This document shows positions 24,193-35,479 of a stretch of 64,000 nt of DNA, one piece after another. The translations under genes were made by a program, and so were the position numbers. The notes below the pieces were generated by a model that was not told the DNA's origin, made no database searches, and saw only the letters and a list, made by a program, of their open reading frames with translations. Origin of the DNA: Absidia repens (lineage: Eukaryota > Mucoromycota > Mucoromycetes > Mucorales > Cunninghamellaceae); the NCBI GenBank assembly GCA_002105175.1, contig MCGE01000011.1, forward strand, positions 434,001 through 498,000. The letters run 5' to 3'. Numbering within the stretch: the stretch's first letter is position 1; every line of letters begins with the position of its first letter.

Positions 24193-25247
24193 TCAAGGTT
24201 TGGGGATTCGGAGCGTTTTGCTAATCATCAAAGTACCACTGACAGCATAGATCAACACGAGTGGATGCAGTTCCCAACCATCAGCGAAGGTGACCAATTG
24301 GCCAGGGAGAGTTTCAAGATAGCGATCCTGTAAAACAAAATAAGCTAAGAGTGCCACAAGCGACAAGGATGTAGGGATGGGTGTGCCTTCAAAATGATTT
24401 ACTTTTCCTGTCGCGTCCTTAGGTGCCATTGCCACCGTAGCGTTGAATCGCGCCAATCGAGCAATCCCGCAACAAACAAAGTAGGTTAGGACAACAGTAT
24501 CCATATAAGTGCGCATACCAACTAATGAAAGAAAAGAACCAGCAAAATGGTTAGTTCATTGTCATATACGAACCCCTCCCCCTAATCCCTTTCCCTATCA
24601 AAAAGTCCTTTTTTTGTGATATCTGATCTGATCCCATAGATCCACTCCCCCTCCCCTTCTTGCACGCTGTCTCTTTGGTGTTCTCTTTTATTTTCGATAC
24701 TTACTGGCATATGCAAGTACAGCTGGAGCCAAACCAAAGGAAATCTAAACGAAAAAAAGCAAGACAAATGTTGACGTTAAGTTTCCATCACGTAGTTTTT
24801 CATTATACATAGCCACCCCACACATCCATAGTTCACTAGGTATCTTACCAAATCAGCTAAACTGTCCAGTTCTTGTCCCAGTAACGAAGAATTGTTTCTC
24901 CAACGAGCGACACGACCATCCATAAAGTCAAAAAAGAGTCCAAAGGGCATAAACGACATGGCTGAATAGAGATCACTGATATCATTGGACACAAGATATC
25001 GCATAGAGGCAAACACCGATTGGACGCCGCACACACCATTCATTAAGGTAATTATATCAGCTATATAAAAGTTGCTAAAATATTGCGATAATAGAAAAAG
25101 GAGGTTAGTATTCTACTATAATACCGAGTTGTGTTGGTGAGAAAGACGCTGTTGTGCGCAGAGGTGGAGGAGAGGACGAGAAGTTTCTTACCGAACAAGA
25201 GAGAAGTGTCTTGCGTTGGATGCCTTTTTAGAGTCGTCGCTTCCCAT
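24193..25247 (-). CDS. CHO1: CDP-diacylglycerol-serine O-phosphatidyltransferase (PS synthase)
   Basis: Makes phosphatidylserine from CDP-DAG and serine in the ER; family knowledge places it at the head of the de novo PE/PC route. Exons 25247-25192, 25074-24849, 24744-24705 (40 nt) and 24521-24193 give 216 aa. The CDP-alcohol phosphotransferase motif DG(x)2AR(x)8G(x)3D(x)3D is complete: DGRVAR, then GQELDSLAD. Other Cho1 hallmarks are IADIITLMNGVCG, CCGIARLARFN and KDATGKVNHFEGTPIPTSLS (serine-side motif). Several hydrophobic helices follow. The start at 25247 gives a short polar N-terminus (MGSDDSKKASNARHFSLVR). It is followed in the same orientation, 450 bp upstream, by FPK1. Confidence 0.94.
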
Positions 25248-25695
25248 GAGATTGAATACGTTTTATAATGATATTGGGAGGATAGTTAATACAAAGGAGA
25301 AGTTAAAAAAAAAGAAAAAGAAAAAAAGCTATGCAATGTAGCAAACAGAGAAAGAGAGAGAGAGAGAGGAGAAAGAGAAAAAAAAAGTTAGGTCGAGTCA
25401 TTGCCAAGCACATCGTGACTCGAAGCCCTGCACTAGACGGACATTTAAATTGAGGGGTTAAAAAAATTCGGAAATCCTATACGCACAGACAAATCATCCA
25501 TCATCATCAACACATTGAGTCAAAAAAAGGTATAAACAATGCTTTATTGAAGAGGAATGTAAAATGGGGAATTCATCCATAAATAAAATAATAAGACTAA
25601 GATTAAAGAGTAAAAATAAATATAAACTAATAGATTGTATAGATAGTAAAGTGTACAATGGAAGGGATCGAAAGCAACGGGAAGGGAGCATTTCG
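25248..25695. promoter_or_regulatory. CHO1 promoter / FPK1 3' flank
   Basis: Contains A-rich and GA-rich plus-strand tracts (agagagagagagag near 25352-25366), i.e. a C/T-rich CHO1 leader. No defined operator is recognisable. Confidence 0.35.
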
Positions 25696-27686
25696 TTAAT
25701 GACTAGGCCGTATCAGTGTCACTAAAAAAAAAAAGAGAAAGAAAGCAAGGTCAATCATTTTGTCCAGAAACCAAATTGTTCTCCTCTGGCTTTTACCTGA
25801 ATCAAAATCGGCAAATGGATCGTGTTCTTCGGGATTGTCTAAATCGGAGGAATCGGGTGTCGAGGGCCCAGCTTCGTCATCATCATCAGTTGAGGAGGAG
25901 GCTGTGATTGTCGAGCCGCCATCTATGGCTACAGAGTCGGTAGTTGCGTCCAAATCAAAGCTTACGCTTTCCTTGATATGTTTAAAGTGAACGGCATCGA
26001 TCGGATTAGCTTGCTTGGATGGTAGAATGGGTGGTCGCATATGTCGAAGCAAAGCAAAGTTGATCGGCTTGAAAAAGGCGTGCGATTTGAGTTCACTGGC
26101 ACCAGCACGAGTCCCCAATCGCTTGTTTTCATCCTTGTTCAATAGTTTTCGTATGATTGATTTACAGTCGTTGGTGATTTGAGGACCACTGAAGTAAGGG
26201 TTGGATCCAAATTGAGGGAAGTCCAATTTCTGTGTCATAATCCGGTCAAACGTATCGTTCTGGTTAGATCCTTTGAAGGGTGTAAATCCATACTATATTA
26301 ACCAAAAAAAAAAAGTAAGCCAATGCGGCATTTCAACTTTCTCCTCTGATTCTTTAAGACTTACAATCATTTCGTAAAGTAAGATTCCAAGAGTCCACCA
26401 GTCTACACTACTTGAATGTCCATTGCCTTGAATAACTTCCGGGGCCAAATATTCAAGTGTCCCAACAAAAGAATTTGTGCGTACGTTAGAACATGATCGT
26501 GTATCCAATAACGGTTGTTGCTAAAAACAAGAAAAAAAAGTCAATAATATGTCATTGGGTAATATGAGATTGTATTTTTGTGTTTTTTTATATACCGAAA
26601 ATAGTAAAGGAGAAAGAGAGCGTACAATGGTAGGATTACCAGTAGTAGGAGATTGAACAGATAAATCAAAATCAGATAACATGATATGGCCACTTTGGTG
26701 AAGAAGGATATCTATATTGTAAAAGAGAAGAATAAATGATGAATGAGATGAGGTCTATATACGTAGTTAATTGAACCTACTTTCAGGTTTGAGATCCCTA
26801 ATGTACAAAAATCAAAAATAAGGTTAAAATGGGTAATTTGGTCAATGTGTGTGCAACCTTGACAATGAACATACCTGTAGATCAATCCGTGCAAGTGCAA
26901 GTATTCCAGGGCGGCCACCACTTCAGCAGCGTAGAATCTGGCTTCATGTTCTTTCAATACCTTTCCCGGTCGTAACTGTAAAGCTATTCCCGAAAAAAAA
27001 AGGTTGGTTAAATTAACAAACTAATTCGATCTACCAAATCAAAATCATTACTTACCCCGAAAAAATTCACCACCAACACAATATTCCAAACAAAAGAAAA
27101 GATAATCCTTGCTTTGAAAGGAATGGTATAAAGGGACAATAAACGGATGATGTGCCATGGATAATATAGCTTGTTCTACTTTGACCCGCTTGATTTTGTT
27201 ACGCTTCACCATTTCTTTTTTGGACAACACTATTGGGTAATAACAAAAAGTAACATGAAACGTCAAATATTAGCCATGTATAATAATTGTTTTGAGATTT
27301 TTACCTTTCAAAGCATACAGTTTCTTAGTATCTTCGTTTTGTACCAAATAGACTGAGCCAACGTCGCCTTTGCCGAGCAGCCTTATTTTCTTAAAGTGAG
27401 AAGGATCCACCTTGATGTCTTGCTTTTGGACACTATATGACGATGTCCGAGTGCTTGATGAGGTTGAGGAGGTGGAAAGGGAAGAAGGAGTTGATTGAGA
27501 AGTCGACTGGTTGAGAAGTGTAGTGTCAGGAGCAGAAGCCACCCTTCGTAATGGGACCAATGGTGTGGAGGTTTGTGAGGCAGGTACTTGTAATAAAGAA
27601 GGGCTGTCCCGAAAGGAGGCAGATGAAGGATGACCTGGTCTATAGCAAGGTGCAGGAGAGGAAGGAATGGAAGTTGTTGACAGCAT
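25696..27686 (-). CDS. FPK1: AGC kinase of the flippase-kinase group (Fpk1/NRC-2)
   Basis: Family knowledge: Fpk1/Kin82/NRC-2 kinases phosphorylate P4-ATPase lipid flippases and are controlled by TORC2-Ypk1. Exons 27686-27305, 27229-27056, 26983-26875, 26797-26781 (17 nt), 26711-26596, 26520-26365, 26292-25797 and 25721-25696 give 491 aa. A Ser/Thr-rich N-terminus is followed by the kinase domain from about residue 98: [22 protein letters not shown] (catalytic Lys near 127), catalytic loop [19 protein letters not shown] instead of DFG, activation segment with a short insert before [14 protein letters not shown], then [16 protein letters not shown] and DFD are typical of this AGC subgroup. The C-terminal tail ends in an acidic Ser/Asp stretch. 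The whole model depends on the 17-nt exon, which keeps the frame through RDLKPEN. Confidence 0.91.
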
Positions 27687-28002
27687 ATTTCTAATACCTA
27701 GCTATATGTTGTATGGGTGATAATAAAGATAAAGACTGATTGATATGGATATGATATAAAAATGTGATCAATAGAATAAGAGTAAGAGGAACAAAGCAAA
27801 AAAAAAAAAGAATAGACAGCATTTATTCAAAAAAAAGCGGGTTTTGAAAATGAATCACCTAAATATCATCTAATGACCAATCAAAGGCGATAACAGGCAA
27901 TAACTAAATCAAATAACAATAAAATAACATAAACTACATAATATAAGGGGGAAAGGGGAAGGAGAACGGGGTATATACTATAAAACTATACAAAAGTGAT
28001 TT
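27687..28002. other. FPK1 promoter / DUF4604 3' flank
   Basis: 316 bp, A-rich, with no feature beyond A runs at about 27798-27809. Minus-strand AATAAA-like hexamers occur around 27820 and 27917. Confidence 0.35.
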
Positions 28003-28554
28003 TCATTCATCAGGATCAAAGGATAACGTCAATGGCGCCTGCTTCTTGCTTTTCTTCTTTGGTTTCTTGGCAATATTCTTGTCTTTTCGATGATCTTCTA
28101 TGGCTTCTTCCAAACTTCGTTTAGTTGATGCCAAGGTGGTCTTCTTCTTCTTCGTAGGCCTAAATAGTAGTCGCCCATTGTCGTCCACAGCAGGACCTTG
28201 ATCAACCTCTTCTTCAGCAGTGTCTTGTTCTTCGGTCGTGTCGTCTTTGGTTTCTGTATCCTTATGTATCTCTACAAACAACAACAACAACCATTTGAGT
28301 TCCTTCGTATCAAAACGCTACATTGCCTTTTTTCCCCAGTTACCTTTCCCCTTGCTGTCCAGTTCGACTACTTGCGCTCCGTCAAGTTCATTGTAATCTT
28401 CATCGTCTTGACCATCTTCGTAATCAACAAATTTTTGTTTCGACTTTTCGATCGCTTTATTGGTGCCTTTCAGTCTTGCCAAGAAGGCTGGTTCCCTGTG
28501 TACATATGATAGTCCTTTTGAAACTTGGTGTGGTGTCAATTCCTTGGGTGCCAT
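28003..28554 (-). CDS. DUF4604 protein (KIAA1143-like), nuclear-type basic/acidic protein
   Basis: Two exons (28554-28344 and 28271-28003) give 159 aa. The N-terminus carries the DUF4604/KIAA1143 signature GLSYVHREPAFLARLKG. An acidic stretch follows (YEDGQDDEDYNELDG and TTEEQDTAEEEVDQG), then FRPTKKKK and a Lys-rich C-terminus ending LTLSFDPDE. The molecular function is not established; composition suggests a nuclear, largely disordered protein. It is co-oriented with FPK1 and divergent from the alpha-tubulin gene. The ATG at 28554 directly precedes the domain. Confidence 0.82.
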
Positions 28555-29592
28555 TGCTGCAAGAATAACAAGTGGGAAGAAATTGCCGGAAAGAAAATAA
28601 AAATAAAAAAAACAAAAAAAAAATTACTTGCTTGACAGCCAAAAAAAAAAGGCGGTGATTAAAATCGAAACTACAGTGGGTAGCACCCAAAACGACACCG
28701 TCGTACTGTAAATGCTGGTACTATAGCCCTCCAGATCACCAATTGGAAAGTGTTGAGTTAAAAGGAAATCTAATGGTAATTCCTATTCTTGTTAATAGAG
28801 TTTAGGCTTGAACATGTTCATATAAAACGGCCTTCGGTAAATGAGTACCACTCGCGAAGGGAGGACTTTAAAATGAAGATTATTAAGTCTTCACTGATCT
28901 GGATCCAATCGTCAATCATTGATAAAAAAAAGAAAGAAAAATAGCATGGCTTACGAGTAATGTTTTCTGCTCCTTGATTATTGTTATATGGAGTAATTTC
29001 TCAGCACGATATGATATCCAGCCAACATATAGCTTATCCTTGAATTGGTTTATCCTAGACTGTCCCTTTCATCCCTGTATCATTATCCGTACCGTTCCAT
29101 GCATGATAACAAAAATTTTGCATTATGGTAAGGTTGTAAAATCCTATGTTGCACATTACAGTACGTACTGCAAAGTAGATGTGCCGTGTTTTTACTGTTA
29201 TATCGAGTCACATCTTATTTTGATTATATGAAATTTAAAAACGTGAACCTTGTAATTCTCGTCAAAAGAAGAACGTAAGTCCATTCACAGAAAAAAATAT
29301 TTACTTTAATATACGATTTACCAATCCGTAGATATAAGGTGCTGGGCATATGTTGTTTTCCATATGCAATATTTTCAAATGCCGCCGGAGGAGGGGATGA
29401 GCCTGCACGTGTTTTGTCAATTTTAGTGCGTTTTTTTTTTTTGATATAAAACAAAAATAGTTTGTTCCTCTTTTTTCTTCTTTTTTTCTTTTTCTTTTCA
29501 ACGTTCACCGTAATTTCGAACCTTTCAAAACTCCACACACACATTTTTCATATATACCTTTACCCCCTTTATACTCAAATAAAACACTAACT
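28555..29592. other. divergent DUF4604/TUB1 intergenic region
   Basis: No gene is supported. Near 29430-29550 a T-rich tract and ctttacccccttt precede the tubulin ATG, consistent with a strong fungal promoter/leader. Confidence 0.4.
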
Positions 29593-31537
29593 ATGAGAGA
29601 AATCATCAGCGTCCACGTCGGTCAGGTAAAGCTTTTCCCTCCATGACACAAGAAATAGCCTCTGCCAAAGACTTAGACGCTTTTCTATTCTATTTATTAT
29701 TATAGGCCGGTATTCAAATTGGTAATGCCTGTTGGGAACTCGTAAGTATAACATATATGTGTATATCGTATCCCTGTGTGAACTAACCAAATGTCACCTT
29801 TTTTTTTGACAGTACTGTCTTGAACACGGTATTCAACCTGATGGTCGTCTTCCTGATGGTCAAGAACAAATTGATAACCACTCTTTCGGTACTTTCTTCA
29901 GCGAAACTAGCTCTGGCAAACATGTCCCTCGTACTGTTATGGTTGACTTGGAACCCACTGTTGTCGATGAAGTCCGTACTGGTAAGAAAACCTCTCCCAT
30001 CTCCTTCCCTTAAAAAATATATATCCCCCGCTTCACACCCCATTATTTTTTGCCTGTTCTTTACTGACTAGCGCTTTTTTTTTTTTACAGGTGCATACCG
30101 TCAACTCTTCCATCCTGGTAAGTTGGTACAAAACAAATAAAAAAACAAACAAGCCAGCAGCCCCCCTTGTTTTTAAGGAGAATTGGCATATTGGATCGTG
30201 TACCTTACTGACATTTTTTTACCTTCCACATTCTATCATTTTAGAACAATTGATTTCTGGTAAGGAAGATGCTGCCAACAACTATGCCCGTGGTCATTAT
30301 ACCGTTGGAAAAGAAATGGTGGATACCGTTTTGGACCGTGTCCGCAAGCTTGCCGATAACTGTACTGGTCTTCAAGGGTTCCTTGTTTTCCACTCCTTCG
30401 GTGGTGGTACTGGGTCTGGGTTCGGATCTCTTTTGATGGAACGACTCTCTGTGGATTATGGGAAAAAATCCAAGTTGGAATTCTCTGTTTACCCTGCTCC
30501 CCAAGTCTCTACTGCTGTGGTGGAACCTTACAACTCCATCTTGACAACCCATACTACTTTGGAACATGCCGATTGCTCCTTCATGGTCGACAATGAAGCT
30601 ATTTATGACATCTGCCGCCGCAATTTGGACATCGAACGACCCACTTATTCCAACTTGAATCGTTTGATTGCCCAAGTTGTTTCTTCCATCACCGCCTCTC
30701 TTCGTTTCGATGGCTCCCTCAACGTCGATTTGAACGAATTCCAAACCAACTTGGTGCCTTATCCTCGTATCCATTTCCCCTTGGTCACCTATGCTCCCAT
30801 CATCTCTGCTGCCAAGGCTTACCATGAACAAATGTCCGTCCCTGAAATCACTTACTCTTGCTTCGAACCTAACAACCAAATGGTCAAGTGTGATCCCCGT
30901 AATGGCAAGTACATGGCCTGTTGTCTTTTGTACCGTGGTGATGTCGTTCCCAAGGATACTAATGCTGCTATTGCTACTATCAAGACAAAGAGCACCATTC
31001 AATTTGTCGACTGGTGTCCTACTGGTTTCAAGGTAAATAACAATAATAATAAAAAAGCTACAACGGATACTTGGGCGCTCACAAAAAGAATGATCACTAA
31101 TACATTTTGTCATTATTAGGTTGGTATCAACAGTCAAAAACCAAGTGCTATCCCCAACGGCGATGTCGCTGAAGTCAACCGAGGTAAGACCCAGATAACA
31201 TTTATTTGTACTACGCTTTGTGTATGCAGCATTAGCCTAGTACCTGTCATCTTTTACTCAACATGGCATTCCTTTTTTTTTATTTATTTTATATATAGCT
31301 GTGTGTCTTTTGTCCAACACCACCGCTATCAAGGAAGCTTGGGAACGCCTTGACCACAAATTTGATTTGATGTACGCCAAGCGTGCCTTTGTCCACTGGT
31401 ATGTTGGTGAAGGTATGGAAGAAGGTGAATTCTCTGAAGCTCGTGAAGACTTGGCGGCTCTTGAAAAGGATTACGAAGAAGTTGGAACGGATTCTTTGGG
31501 TGACTCTGAACTTGAACTTGGTGATGAAGAATATTAG
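29593..31537 (+). CDS. TUB1: alpha-tubulin
   Basis: Structural GTP-binding subunit of microtubules. Exons 29593-29625 (33 nt), 29706-29741 (36 nt), 29813-29981, 30091-30117 (27 nt), 30245-31032, 31120-31183 and 31299-31537 give 451 aa. Hallmarks are [20 protein letters not shown], the tubulin GTP motif [27 protein letters not shown], and the acidic C-terminal tail ending EEY, the substrate of the tyrosination cycle. The loop that holds acetylated Lys40 in animals has Gln-Glu-Gln instead ([10 protein letters not shown]), so that mark is not expected. Three exons of 27-36 nt lie at the 5' end, and codons are strongly C-ending (ATC, AAC, TTC), fitting a highly expressed gene. Poly(A)-type aaataaaa lies near 31671. 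Confidence 0.97.
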
Positions 31538-33168
31538 TCATAATACCTTTTTTTATTTTATTTCTCTCCTTCCCTTCCCCCTTTATATCTTTACTTCATA
31601 GTAATAGTCATTCCCCCCCCACACCATTGAAATTACATTAGCTAGCTGCTTATGTTTTATTTGTTCATCCAAATAAAAAAAATTTGTGAAATTTGTTTAT
31701 GAAGGCATTCTGGGTTTTACTTTGACTTTGTGCTACATATTGTGATATGCTGTGATAAAAATAAAAATATTGAATGATATAGTGGAATGCACGATGGTGA
31801 TCATGGGTGTATGTTGATATCATTGCGATGAAGAAAAAAAAAAACTGGTTTTCAGGGTTGATCTATATTGATAGATTGATATTTGCAGTTAATCAGTAAA
31901 AAGATTCAAAACGGGAAGATGCATAGGTTATTTCTCGATTTATTCTTTCAAGTCAGAGACTTCCGTCCTCATTTTGCTGGTCCGCTTCAAGTGGGATGTA
32001 TCTGGCTGTACAGCAATTCATCATGAATTTTGCTTCAAAACCAAATAACCCGGTATCCAATAATAAAATTGCGTGTAAGGGAAACGTTATCTGGGACGAA
32101 CAATTAGGCATGAGGAGAGGGGAGATTCTAAGGACTCTTGCCGTGAAATTTTTTTCAGTGTCTGCCTGATAAACAGGAAAGGGGGGGGTCATATTAGGAA
32201 ACCCGTTTCGGTTTTTTTAAATGAAAACAATAACGTTTTCTTAATTGATTTTCGAAGAATCAATATAGCACACAATATGTAATATTTGAAGACAACTGCT
32301 TTCAAGGTACGAAGGCGTAAATATTTCCCTGACAATTTTTTTTTTTTTTTTTTTTTGGGGGGGAACGCAATCCACTCAAAATCTAGGTCCAGAATGATGT
32401 GAAGTAGACAGCTTTATTTCATTGTTTTTATTGAGGGAAGGGTAATTGTAAATGTTTACATAAAAATCAGTAAGCAAAGATTTCAAATATAGACATACTT
32501 AATTTGGGGTACAAATAAAAATAAATGACATGATTAAATTCAATTAATGGATAAGGGGTATGTAAATACTATTCTAAAGCTAAGCTGTTTGCCACCCCAT
32601 TTAGCGCAGTTGGTCATATCCTGTTATATATTCAGTCACATAACCTATAGTAAAGATACCGTATTTCCGCTGACATATGTAGATAAATACTATAGCGTTC
32701 TGATACTATCTTATAAGATGAGCGCCTTGAAGAGTGAGGAAAGTTAGTATCTTTGGTGGTTGTTTTTATAAGTGTTAAGGTGTCCATCTTACCAGGTGAG
32801 TTCAGTTTGATTTGCCATTGAATTTTGTAGTAAATCAATAGCAATGATCAATATCGGGTTTTGTGATCACGATGGCAGCATTCAATTCAGTCCCTGAATT
32901 TTTTTTAAAAATGAGAAGGCGGAAAAAGGGAAAACGAAACCAGATTGAAGGTCCGAGTGCATTGGATTTTTCTCAAATCCCAAAATAAGCCACCGACGAA
33001 TGAAATTTGCTGAGCGTCCATATTTGGATCTCTTCCGTTCCTCGCTCTCTCTCTCTCTTTTCTCACTTTCCTTTTTTTCTTTTTTAAAACTTCAACTCTT
33101 TTCCTTATCTCGTTTACCTACCTGCTTTTTCTTTGGTCACTTCCAAGTATAAAAAAACAACACTCGTA
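31538..33168. other. TUB1-MCM1 intergenic region
   Basis: 1.6 kb with no supported gene. Items seen are a poly-T run plus G run (32337-32363), a box-A-like ttagcgcagttggt at 32602-32615 with no matching box B, and a C/T-rich MCM1 leader with ctctctctctctct near 33043-33058. Confidence 0.4.
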
Positions 33169-34466
33169 ATGATGTAAGTTCTCTTTTTTTGCTAAACATA
33201 ACCACAACAATAACTCATCATGTATTTACTCACACTTTTTATTTGATGAAAAACCTGTTTATACTTTTTTTTTTTTTTTTTTTTAAAAAAAAAACCGAAT
33301 ACTTAACTCCTCTTTTCTTTATTTATTTTATTATAGGGTGAAAGAAGACAAAGATATTATTGATCATGACTCTGATGAAGAATCAACTGAAGCACCTCGC
33401 AAACGCAACAGTGGTCGACGCAAGATCAAGATTGAATACATTGAAGACAAGAATCGACGCCATATTACCTTCTCCAAAAGAAAAGGTGGGTCAATAAAAC
33501 AAAATAGTACAAAAATATATACTTGACTAACAACTACTGTATTCTTCTTTTGTACATATATGAATATGAATATATACAGCTGGTATCATGAAGAAGGTAA
33601 ACTACTGGAAACACGTCTATTTATTTTGCGTCCTTTTAGCTAACTATTCACTTGTTTTATTTTTATTTATAGGCGTATGAACTTTCAACTTTGACTGGAA
33701 CACAGGTGTTATTATTGGTGGTTAGCGAAACTGGTTTGGTCTATACCTTCACTACTGTCAAGTTGCAACCCATTGTCACGAAACCTGAAGGCAAAAGTCT
33801 GATCCAAGCATGTTTGAACGCGCCTGACCCAGGTATGGAAGGTGCGGGGGCTATAATGGTAAGTTCCCATTTATGGCTTGCTAGGGTAGTGGTGTGTGTT
33901 TGTTTTGTGTGTGTGTGTGTGTTGTGTTGATGAAATGATGGGAGAAACATCGTGCCCCAAAAAAAATTAAGACATGGACTAAATTGAAATACCGAAATGA
34001 CTGACCCGAAATTATGGAACTTTTAAAAAAAATGTTATAGGATGAAAATGACGCTGGAAGTGTTGGATCTCAAAAGACAGCCACTACGTCTTCTACTGCC
34101 GCTGCTAATGCCAATGCTGAAAACCGTGTTGCTCAGGTAATAGTGATTATATGATTTTATTATGGTGATAACTGAATACTAAAGGTGATCTATTTATAGG
34201 TCTCACCCAAGCAAGAAGCTGCTTCACCATCCATGGTCAGACCACCACATCCAGGCTATCCTCAGCAACCTTATCCTTCAGCAGGTCAACAGATGCCTCC
34301 TATGCCTCATCATCCTCATTACCAACAACAACAACAACAAGGCTATCCCTATGGTGTCCATCCCCAACAACAACAACCGCAACAGCAACAGCAACAACAG
34401 CCATACCCCCCTCATCAACAATACAACCAAATGCCCTATTACTCCGGTCAACCCCGCAAAAATTAG
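33169..34466 (+). CDS. MCM1: MADS-box transcription factor (Mcm1/SRF type)
   Basis: SRF-type MADS-box protein; family knowledge gives roles in cell-cycle, mating and metabolic gene control through CC(A/T)6GG-like sites with co-factors. Exons 33169-33173 (5 nt), 33337-33485, 33580-33596 (17 nt), 33673-33858, 34041-34136 and 34200-34466 give 239 aa. The MADS domain (about residues 28-88) reads GRRKIKIEYIEDKNRRHITF, SKRKAGIMKKAYELSTLTGT, then QVLLLVVSETG and VYTFTT. An acidic DHDSDEESTE precedes it, as in SRF/Mcm1. The C-terminal half is Gln/Pro-rich with His and Tyr (poly-Q runs), an activation-type tail. The start ATG lies 5 nt before the donor, and the second codon is AT|G, split by the first intron. 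Confidence 0.94.
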
Positions 34467-35479
34467 ATGTTTAGGATCAGTTGAAAATAAATAGCTAATA
34501 AAATAGTGGGTGTGTTATCGTTTACTTCTATAACACACTGAAGCATTACGCCCCTTTGAATTGATTGTGTTTTTTTTTTTTTTTTTTTGATTGTATCCTT
34601 CATATCTATCCCTCTTTATTTACCTTGCGTCCCGCACCTTTAGTCTAGTATTGTTTATGTATATTTGTATTTATGCTTCAATAAATATGTCATCTTCAAT
34701 GTTTATTCTATTCATTTCAAATGTCTATTGTCTTTGTCCATTTCCATACATGGTATATTTTCATACGCCAACAAATATACTTTTATTCTTTCATTGCACA
34801 GTTCCCCATATTTGAATTCCGCGGTTACTTTTTTTGATTTTTCCCTGACAACAGCTCGACCAAAATAGAATAAAGAACAAACCAATTCGGCTTAACGCAA
34901 TCTAAAATGGGTGTCAGAATATACCTATTGGCTCAAAGGTCTCGCTTCCTCCGACCCGTCCCCCCCCCCCTCAAACATATTTTGGTCGCAAATTTTTATC
35001 AATCCATAGAGGCATTCCCTTGATAGGTCAGGCACTAATTTTTTTTTTTTTAGATAAATGTCTCATGTTCATTTGGTCAACATTTTTTTTTTGTAAATTT
35101 TTTTTTTTTTTTTTTTTTGTAAACATTTGGTCAACATGATTCAGTTTGGGCTTCATTTTTATTTTTATATTTATTTTATTATTATTATTATACTACATGC
35201 AAAAAAAGAAAAAGGAAAATAAACTAGCGGGTTGGATGCAATATGAATAATTGAGGGGAAATAGGATTATTTTTCATATCAGATAAACCTAAACCCATCA
35301 ACCTGTACTAGGTCTTTGATCGTAGTACAAGTAGTCATAGAAAGTGTAAACTGATCCACAGCGGCGACTGCACGCACAGCACGACCTAGATTCATTTATA
35401 TTATCGGTTGAGCAGGAATCTGATACATTAATAGTAATGGATCATAGACTGTTAGCATTTTTTTTTTTGGGGGGGGAGG
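34467..35479. other. MCM1 3' flank
   Basis: The poly(A)-type aataaa occurs at 34486, 34498 and 34680. Poly-T tracts lie at about 34571-34588 and 35097-35118, with a near-duplication of 'cattt ggtcaaca' around 35068-35138. No gene is seen. Confidence 0.4.

Noticed and set aside
30241..31137. 298-codon minus-strand ORF
   Set aside because: It is antisense to the conserved alpha-tubulin exon, an effect of biased codon use.
32370..32410. aaaatctaggtccagaatgatg resembling the reverse of the repeat core
   Set aside because: About 25 bp of weak similarity in an AT-rich region; could be chance.
32590..32660. Perfect box-A-like ttagcgcagttggt
   Set aside because: No box B or T arm follows within 100 bp, so at most it is a 5' tRNA fragment.
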